NCBI GenBank assembly: GCA_002751075.1
Contig: NAOQ01000343.1
Coordinates: 48,514 to 80,002 of the forward strand
Direction of reading: 5' to 3'
DNA: 31,489 nucleotides
From: Ichthyophonus hoferi
Lineage: Eukaryota > Opisthokonta > Ichthyosporea > Ichthyophonida > Ichthyophonidae
Positions within the stretch are counted from its first letter, which is position 1. Every line of letters starts with the position of its first letter. Under the pieces are notes generated by a model, which was given only the letters and a program-made list of their open reading frames with translations, ran no database searches and was not told the origin of the DNA. A program made the translations under genes and the position numbers. This document shows positions 20,205-28,536 of the stretch, in pieces.

Positions 20205-23200
20205 TTATAGTGCCTGGTAACAAGGAACCTGGTTAGGGGCAACACAAAAGCGAGTGATAGGATTGAAGCGCTGGTTAGCAGCACACTTAGTGTGAGTAAT
20301 GTTATCACCACACGTGTAAAACATAGTGCAATCGTATATATCAACATAATATTTGTTAGCATCGCTTTTCCAATTGGAAGGGCAGGTAAATGGTAATTGC
20401 TTCTTCACAACCACAACGCAAGGAGTTTTTTCTTCAGGAGCACAAAAGCGAGTGATAGGATTGAAGCGCTGGTTAGCAGTACACTTAGTGTAAGTAATGT
20501 TATCACCACACGTGTAAAACATATTACAATCGTATATGTCGGCATAAAATTTGTTAGCGTTGCGTTGCCAATTGAAAGGGCAGGTAAATGGCAAGTGCGC
20601 AGTAGAAGTAGATATCTCCTGGGCGGCCTCAACGCAAGGAACTGATTCCATAGGCCCACAATCACGAAGGATGGGATCAAAACGCTTCCCAGCAGCACAC
20701 TTAGTGTGAGCAATTTCAGGACCACATGTGTAAAACATATTGCAATTGTATATGTCGGCATAAAATTTGTTAGCATCCTGTTCCCAATTGAAAGGGCAGG
20801 TAAATGGCTTGATATTGTTTTCATCCGCTGTGGACAAATGCTTGTTCTGGTTAGAGATAAACTTGACAGGAATATTTGGCTGAACACAGGAAGTCTGGTC
20901 TTTAGGAACACAAAGGCGTGTTTTACAATCGAAAACCAAATCACCTGAGCATATATCGTGCGTAACTCCTTTGTCACTACACGTGTAAAATTCACGGTAA
21001 TTTTGTGTGTAGGCATAACGGTGGTTGGGGTCTTTTTTCCAATGCACTGGACAGACAAATGGAGTATCTTTTGGCGTTGAATACTGTATGCATGGCATCA
21101 CATTATTGGTCACACACTTGCCAGAAACGGGATCAAAATGCTTGAGCTTCTCACATGTCAAGTGATAGAACCTGTTATCACCATAGCACGAGTAATAATT
21201 ATTGCAGTTGAACATATCAGGGAAGTTAGGGTGGAGTTTAGACTTCCAGTCGTAAGGGCAGCTAAATTTTTCGTAGCCATAAACTAAATTAAGTCTAGTT
21301 GGATTGGGGTCAACAGGGGTACGGGGAAGTTCAGGATTTACAGGATGCGTCACCTTGACAAAGGCATATTGGTGCAAAAACTCTAAGTACTTCTCCCAAT
21401 AACTGGGAAGGTCTTTCCATGGATTTTCTTCAAGTAAATGATCTGTAGAATAATAAAAGGTAAAGTTCCAGAAGGCTGCAAGGCGGGCTGAATTTATGGC
21501 GAAATCGATTCCCCATGTATTCCTGTATAACAGCAATGTGTTAGATTACAGAATGATTATATATCCTTTGTATAGCTTGTGTTGGTGAAGTATTCTTTCA
21601 ATCCTATATCATTAATTTTTTTAATTATATTCTGTCATACTGTGCTGTGTATGTCCTGGACACACATCAAAATATATGTATATACATGGTGACAGAGATG
21701 TCAATCAATTCGAATTCAATGTATTGTTTATGTATTTTGCATTTTAAATTTGAAAATACATACGAATGCAGGAAGGCAGCAGCTGAATATTTTTTGGTAC
21801 TGACTCCATTCTTGAAATCTTCCACATGATCCGCGACAGGCACAAACTGTAGTGCATAAGGGAAAATATTAGCATTATTTGTTACAGGTATTATATATCA
21901 TAATGGCTAAGTTTCAACTTTTCATTTCATATATGCTTGAATATAAAGAATCGTGTATGCCAGATAATAAAAATTGTGTTCATATACAAAGAGGCTATGT
22001 AGGTATAGACGTTTTGAACCACAAGGACTGACCTTGCACCAAGGGCCAATTCCAAAATTTCCAAAGTCAGGTGTCCGCTGTACTAAGCTGCAATTGTCGT
22101 CTGTTGGGATTAAAGAATGGTGACAGGATTAGAATCTTTATAACAACGCATATTGTATAATATAGAAAAACCTTATATTCCATAGGTAGTAACCAGGATA
22201 TATAGCATGAGTAATAAGAAATATACAACACCATTTTTATAATAAAGATAAAACTAATAAGCACGCAAACCTACTTTCAGGCCTCCAATGATAAGCATAA
22301 TCTTCCCAAGGTATAGAAATATCAGCAGGCTCAAGGAAATCAGGAGCAGGAGTCAATAGCTTGGTTGAAGTGAATGATCCAGGGTTAAGTACCACTACAC
22401 TATTTTTCCATTTTTTCTTGATATAATTAATAATCTGTAGAGGTATCTTGAATCAGTACATATAACGGGTGGTAATTATATGTATGAGGCAAGGGATATC
22501 TACAATATATATATATATATATATATATTGATGAGTATTTGTCTGTGTTCTTAAGCGCATGCTTAATGGTTTCGCTTTTATCGTTTTGATTTGTTTGCAT
22601 ATGCACTTGCATATATATTGAAACTGGGTTATAAGCGAACTTACCCTATGGTAGAACGCAGTGTTATTAACACCAAATGCATCGGTAGTGATTTCAAAAT
22701 AGGTGGAAGTTTCATCAACAAAGATGCCGTTGAAATTGGGAATATCGCTAAAGTGGTCGTACCAGCTATCGATATCTCTTGCAATATCACTGAAATCTCT
22801 GTAAAAAAACTGTGTAAGCAAAAATTCACTTGATAGATGAGCAATATATAATATACTATTACTACATGCATTTTATTTTTGAACTACATCAATTTAATTA
22901 ATTAAACATAGGATAAGATAGTAATATGCTACTCACCTAACTCCAGTATATTCCCAGACTCCAGTGGGTAGTACGTGAGCAATCTTTGTTTTGACGTATC
23001 CAACCATCTGAACGCCGTTCTTGTCCATCATTCTAGTGCATGCCTATACAGACATTCAGTTAATATAGGTATTATATTATGGCGGCTTACGTTCATGGAT
23101 GTAACCAATGTAAATATGCTACATTATCAATTAGTTTAGTATTTCCAGTCATTCTTAATCGACCCCTATATCCTTATCGTCGTTAAGCTTAGTATTTGTT

Positions 23201-23814
23201 GTATCGTGTGCATAATATTTGCATCGTATCAAAACTAAATATTTCACTAAATATAAATCTACGGTTCCATAGAATAAAATCAAATAGTTATGCACAGAGA
23301 ATAATAAGAATTTCACACGAACCTGGTAGCCATTGTAGCCTCTGCTACCAACTGCTGCTGGGCCAGTATTGGGGTTAACTACAGCAAGGATTGACCTACA
23401 TCCTTTACTAAGATTTTTGATGAACTCGTCAGTACAAACACCCGTGACGTTGTCATATTCGGGGTAGTTATAATAGAGAGGATACATAATCCTAGGAAGT
23501 TCGGTGGGGGGTCCATCGTGGCTATATATGCATTTGGGTGGTTCCTGGTTAGCCCATGAAGATAGGAGTGGGCTCTCTGATAGGCACAAAAAAAATTAGT
23601 TCATGAACGGCTGTTGTTTGGTTTTTTTATCTATAGTATTAAGGGGAAAGTAGTTATGCGAGGCATTTTATATTTACTTAAAAATCAATGGAGGGTGAAA
23701 GAAGTAATTACCTAGTTTAACAATAGACCTTGTCGAGCATCCAGCTGTCATTCCCACAAGGAGAACCACTTGAAGCGCCAGGTGCACCAATGAATCACCA
23801 GTGTTTGAATTCAT
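20205..23814 (-). CDS. Secreted spherulin-4 (GH135-like) protein with five CBM14 chitin-binding domains, eight exons
   Basis: Exons in coding order: 23814-23712, 23576-23323, 23043-22937, 22798-22645, 22434-22275, 22100-22033, 21846-21764, 21522-20205. All introns (135-279 bp) are GT-AG and phases join cleanly: 2247 nt, 748 aa plus stop. Residues 1-26 look like a signal peptide (LVHLALQVVLLVG core). Residues about 60-370 carry spherulin-4 hallmarks in order: MYPLYY, VVNPNTGP, MVGYVKT, FNGIFVDE (the Asp-Glu pair of the family active site), VVVLNPG, and ENPWKDLPSYW. This family includes the fungal glycosidase Sph3 that cuts galactosaminogalactan. CBM14 (peritrophin-A) domains follow at about 396-455, 465-523, 550-607, 622-679 and 688-745, each with F.CP..W, FYTC and a final PC. 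The enzyme is probably exported and held on chitin. Activity is inferred from the family only. The protein ends right after the last CBM14 Cys. Confidence 0.92.
20243..20602 (-). repeat. Tandem duplication of the last two CBM14 units
   Basis: Inside the last exon, the sequences starting at 20243 and 20441 are direct repeats with a 198-bp (66-codon) period. Over roughly the first 80 bases only a few differences are visible. CBM14 domains 4 and 5 are therefore products of a recent in-frame duplication; domain 3 (from about 20650) is an older, more diverged relative. Confidence 0.85.
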
Positions 23815-24840
23815 TTTGGACTATTCGTGTATGTAGCAATAATAATTTATCCGAATAAGATATAAATTGCCTGGTTTTTCTTTCAGCAAACGTGATATTA
23901 AAATTGTATGTGTACGCATACTATGCCGCGAAAGACGTCAGAAAAATTAAGAACATAAGTTACAAGAAGTTGAAGTTGGACTTTATACCTTTTCATGTCC
24001 ATAATTGGTAACAGAAATATATGTTTATTGGTTTATCGGGCACTCTATTTTACGTAAAAAAGCTATTAGCATGTTTTATTATTTGAGAATCCCATACCTG
24101 CAATTTTTAGCTATTATGGGAAATGATATCAATTGGAAATATTACTTTGGTATAATATACCCATGAAATACTGTATATTTTATATATATTTTTTTGAGAG
24201 TAACAGATCAAAAAAAAAAACACTATTAGATGCTGCCAGAAATTCAGCTGGCATTTTTAGGACTAACGGTTGATCGATCTTTGATAAGTTACTTACACAA
24301 TAGGTCCGGTGTATTACACCGGACCTATTGGGGCTCTTAATAAAATATTGAACAATTATGTATGGTATTTAGTAAGCACAAATATGTCTTTAGCTTACTA
24401 TTCTGTCAACTTTTGTATTTCTTAAGTATGTAAATTCAAGGGAAAGAAACATATAACAATGGATCTAATGCAGCCATTGAAAGGAGGAGCATCTGTAAGG
24501 CTTGTTGCAAGATTGCAAACCCCAGACTATCAGTTGTCAAGATTGCATAATGATTTAGTTGCCTCAGTGATGTTAAACAGGGCTCCAAATATTTTAAGCA
24601 TTGTTATCTTCTATGCATTTACATTTATGTTTATATAGTTGTCCAATTGAAATAGCTTAAATAGAACACATACCAATGCATACATACAGAAATATCTAAT
24701 TAATTTGGGTGTTTTTATTTTTTATGTAACTAGAAACATATAATATTATTGACAATTTTTATTACGTACTTGATAATGTAATGATGAGTTGCATAATGAT
24801 TTAGTTGCATAATAATAAATCATTATTTAATTGCACAATA
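23815..24840. other. Upstream region of the spherulin-CBM14 gene
   Basis: No supported gene is seen. The region holds the perfect palindrome at 24298-24330. It also has a 20-bp direct repeat, TTGCATAATGATTTAGTTGC, at 24543-24562 and 24789-24808. A 59-codon open frame starting at 24459 is in a slightly more GC-rich patch but has no recognisable feature. Confidence 0.5.
24298..24330. promoter_or_regulatory. Perfect 33-bp palindrome with CGG-N9-CCG core
   Basis: The arm CAATAGGTCCGGTGTA is followed by one T and then its exact reverse complement. It sits in very AT-rich DNA, 484 bp upstream of the minus-strand start codon at 23814. The inverted CGG/CCG triplets with 9 bp between them match the style of sites bound by fungal Zn2Cys6 factors. 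As RNA or single-stranded DNA it would form a strong hairpin. It could alternatively be the residue of a foldback element. Confidence 0.5.
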
Positions 24841-25080
24841 AAAGCCCGGCTCCACATAGCGATATGCGGCCCGGCACACGGGTACACTGCAACCCCGCAT
24901 GCCTGTGTACATGTATACTACCGTTATAGGCAAATACGAATACGCTCGTGACACAAAACTTGGCATTCATTTATTATTTGTTAAACAATATCATAACACA
25001 CACATATATATATGTATAGTCTTATTTATTATACATGACTCAGTTGGCGATCCCGAAGCGTGTGGACTAGTCGCTAGAAC
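24841..25080. repeat. Dispersed repeat R5, copy 2
   Basis: This is the second copy of 18616-18850. It retains GCAACCCCGCATGCCTGT and CTACCGTTATAGG and also ends at the GTGGACTAGTCGCT segment. It abuts the GC-richer open frame at 25067-25288. Confidence 0.65.
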
Positions 25081-25288
25081 AGCGCGTTTCCACATCTAAG
25101 CAGCTCAGGACGAGTCTCTGGCCATTCAGGACAGGCATAGGCTCAACGTTCTGGAACTCCCGCTCCGTTCCGTTCATCCATGGAAACAACTGCTTTAACA
25201 ACAAAGGAAGTCCCTTTGGCCAACTCCCGTGCACACCCTCATTTTCATAAGTTCTTCGAAAAGAACTTGCGAGCAATACAAGCTCCAT
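25067..25288 (-). other. GC-richer open frame, unrecognised possible coding relic
   Basis: A 73-codon minus-strand frame occupies a patch of roughly 50% G+C, well above the surrounding DNA. The product contains SWPKGLPLLLKQLFPW and PVLNGQRLVLSCLD, which look like globular protein rather than chance sequence. I do not recognise the family. It directly adjoins repeat R5, so it may be the coding end of a mobile element or a captured or decayed gene end. No convincing upstream exon was found. Confidence 0.3.
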
Positions 25289-25599
25289 TGATTACTCGTG
25301 ATATTCATCGCTAAATGCATATAGCCTAGATATGATAGATAACGGATCAATTGCCGTTTGGGTCTGAGATAATCTGCCGGACTAACGATAGTTGTGGGCC
25401 GGATTGTAAGAGTAGTCAGGATAGTAGACTGGATAGTAGGCCAGATAGGTATGGGTAGGATTTATGATGTAATACAATATAAATTAACACATCATATACT
25501 ATAATGTAATATAGCATAATGAAATATGTACTCATATACATTAGCTGGCCCATTGGGCTGAAAAAACATAATTCCAAAAAGAGGAAAACACGACTGTGT

Positions 25600-25774
25600 T
25601 TGTAAAGAGCATTCATTCATTCTGACCACCTTTGATTTGAATTATGGTTGGTGTTTGCGATTTTTTCACAGGATTGGTGGCTCCGGTTAAGTGTTGCAGT
25701 GTTGTAATATATGTTGTTGCGTTCTGACCTTTGATTTGAATCATGGTTGGTGTTGGCGATTTTTCCACAGGATC
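25600..25774. repeat. Dispersed repeat R4, copies 2 and 3 in tandem
   Basis: Copy 2 (about 25600-25692) and a shorter copy 3 (about 25722-25774) are direct repeats. Both carry TTTGATTTGAAT.ATGGTTGG and GCGATTTTT.CACAGGAT. Copy 2 extends left into GTAAAGAGCATTCATT, as in the copy at 17505. Confidence 0.65.
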
Positions 25775-25992
25775 ATGTAATAATAATTGCTAACAATACT
25801 AAATGTTTGTAGCTATATAAAAAAACACCGAAATTAATTAAACATTTTTGCTTTAATATAGTATAATATAAGTCATTTATAAATAATTGAAGTTAAATAT
25901 TTTGCTCGTAAATGCGTTAAATTCCATTCCGTACTCCAATACCAAACAATAGACCATTCTTTTTAGTAACATTTAATTATTATTAAAATTAG

Positions 25993-26056
25993 TATTATGG
26001 TATTATGGTATTATGGTATTATGGTATTATGGTATTATGGTATTATGGTATTATGG
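25993..26056. repeat. Perfect octanucleotide tandem array (TATTATGG)8
   Basis: Eight uninterrupted identical 8-bp units cover 64 bp. Perfect homogeneity implies recent expansion and a likely length polymorphism. No gene overlaps it. Confidence 0.95.
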
Positions 26057-26487
26057 TATATATAACATTAATCGGTTTGAATAATGTATAATAAACAAGT
26101 GTAATGCCTGCGACTGGCTGGCAATCTTGAGACTTTATTCCCAGATTTCATACATGCATATCCGTGTATGTTTAATAAAGTTTAAAATATTTTTGAGAAA
26201 GTTGTGTTGGCTCCTTGCTGTTGTTATGGTGCCATGAGATCAGATTTCAAAAATGTTTGCATAGTCGATTTGGTTCCTCTTCAACCAGAATAACTTCACT
26301 ATTAGGGCAGTGTTATATATATTTCAATCAAAAACTCACAATCAAAATAGCATCCTTAATTGCTATAATTAAATATATATATATTTAAATAATCGCTATT
26401 TTTCCCGCTTCTTTCATTATATAAAACAAATACTATAAACACTACTATTTAGTTGGTTATTGGCAAAAATACACGACTATAATTTAT
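26057..26487. other. AT-rich spacer between the octanucleotide array and R1 copy 2
   Basis: I see no gene in this stretch, only AT-rich sequence with a TA-rich run near 26370-26390. Confidence 0.4.
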
Positions 26488-26832
26488 TGGAGCAAGAGTG
26501 TTTGAAAAGGGAATATTCATTTAATTTGTGTATTTTTATATATAGCTATAATCATTTCATATTACTAACAACTAACAATCGCTATTGTATATGTAGTCTG
26601 ATAAAGAATAGTTAGCCCATAATTTCTGCTGACTTGTTTAGTAATGAAAGTACGTATTAAAATATTTTAGCTCCGTGTATGCAAGGGTACACGTTTAAAT
26701 ACTTCTTAATTTAGTATTTCTTCAATTCTAAATAGATATAGGCTACAGGAACTGATTCTATCTCTCCTTATGTCCTATAAAAAGTTAATACCATCTTATT
26801 GCAGTATTCTCAACAACGATATACGACTTACT
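26488..26832. repeat. Dispersed repeat R1, copy 2
   Basis: This is the same-orientation relative of 888-1325, shorter by several small deletions. It retains TATATAGCTATAATCATTT and GTGTATGCAAGGGTACACG. Confidence 0.65.
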
Positions 26833-27019
26833 CAACTAAGCAAATCTTCAAGAATTATCCAGGTTAACCAGAATTAATCTTAATGACAGGTGACATTTCA
26901 ATAGGAAGAAAACATATACAGGCATATATTTCGTTTTGAAAGCACGCTGAGTCCATATTGTTCTATAATAGTGACTATAGAAGGTAGCGTAGAAACAGTA
27001 AAAATATAGAGTAAACATA

Positions 27020-27230
27020 CCCTGTCTTTATTTTAAGCCGTTATCTTGACAATGGCACATGCCAGATGGCGGATCATAGTGTAAAACAAAACTAGAAGCC
27101 CCGTCTCAACCACACATTGGTTAATTTATATGATTCTAAACTCATGTTAGGCGGTGAGACTGAAATCAGATCAAACTGTGTACCTAATATAATATAGTAC
27201 ACAGGAATTAATCTTAATCCGAATCATTAC
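27020..27230. repeat. Dispersed repeat R2, copy 2
   Basis: This copy matches 16018-16215. The two differ by many substitutions, but AGAAGCCCCGTC and TGGTTAATTTATA are intact. Confidence 0.6.
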
Positions 27231-28536
27231 TACGTAAGTGTGATTAAAAATATCTACTATTTGATTAATAGCAGGTAATAAATAATAAAATATATATTAT
27301 ATTTTAATGCAAACAAATAAATAAATAAGGGATCATTGTAACGGAGTACATTTGTTCCAACAAGTACAATAGTTAAATAGCTGAGAAAGACTACAACCAA
27401 CCGTCTAAACCCACGTAGTTCATAGGTTTTAAAATATTTAGTAACGTTTCATCTCGACATTTCTTTCCCCATACCCATCGATTTACCGTAATATTATATA
27501 TATATATATATTTTTACAAGGTTATACGTACTATATTCATCACAAAAACAGAACACTATTTTAGTGGCCGCATCCAAACATTAGCAATATATATATAGAC
27601 TACATGCATACATTGATATTACTATTCTAAGCACTAATAAAAATCAGTTCCAATTAATTATGTAGTAATTATAAATTATACACTATAAATTATAAATTAC
27701 ATTATAGACTAAATTATAAACTGTTAGAAATTATGAACTATATTATAAATTATGAATATAAATTATATAAATTCTATAAATTCTATACCAGCTTAATTGT
27801 ATTTAAGTTCCAATGGGAGATACTTTCATATTTGTGCTTTTATATTTATATATATTATATTATATTATATTTTAGCAACAAATAAAAATTATTTCATTTT
27901 ATATATACCATAGATGTACACTTCCACTGTATACTTCCATTGTACATATAGTCCCTCTTTGTACTGGCTGGGGTTTTTTATTATGTCATAGATTTTAAGC
28001 ACACATCTACAATCTTTTGTTCTTTTGCTTTTATTCCTACACATGTTATTAAGATACATCTGTCAAGACATCTATCTGTCTATGAGCGCTGGCTGGATGC
28101 AAACGCACGCGAGTATTTAGTTTATATTTCAAGACTTCAATATTAGGAACTAAAATAAAGCTACCAGATATTGTATGTTATTGTTGACTGGTGTCATTGA
28201 TTGTTTTGCACGCCTTTGTTTACTTACTCCCAGTAGTCATGTCTAAGTAACATTTAAAAAATATGTATACATGTGTAGCTCTCCTTAGTATCTCTTTTCT
28301 TCTCCTTGACCCCACTGGTTTAGCTTTATTGTATTATGCTATTGTGAGACATAATATTATATTGGTATATTAGTATACGAAAGTGTTATATTACTGTATA
28401 CACTAGTGTTGTATTAGTATATAATTGTAAACGCAATCACTAGACCATTATTTTATTAACAGAGATGATGGAAGTAGGGTGATACTATATGAAATACCTT
28501 CAACCATATATTACAGACAACTAGACTATTACCATC
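27231..28536. other. AT-rich spacer and VAC14 upstream region
   Basis: No gene is seen. The stretch contains a run of imperfect AAATTATA repeats at about 27660-27790, (TA)n tracts, and TATTATATTATATT near 27850. The last few hundred bases before 28537 should hold the VAC14 promoter, but no single motif stands out. Confidence 0.4.

Noticed and set aside
19490-20236. Long open frames running through the N gap on both strands
   Set aside because: They are open only because N has no stop codons; the resolved ends show no coding signal.
20397-21058. Other-frame and opposite-strand open frames within 20397-21058
   Set aside because: They are by-products of the CBM14-encoding exon, whose cysteine pattern and repeats fix the true frame.
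24459-24638. 59-codon frame upstream of the spherulin-CBM14 gene
   Set aside because: It is short, has no recognisable motif and ends in AT-driven hydrophobic residues; a chance frame is as likely.
25390-25470. Tyr/Pro-rich minus-strand string near a GTAG-type quasi-repeat
   Set aside because: It comes from an imperfect tandem of GGATAGTAG-like words, with no supporting frame or neighbouring exon.
25993-26056. Possible CRISPR-like array
   Set aside because: The units are contiguous 8-mers without spacers in a eukaryotic genome; it is a simple tandem repeat.
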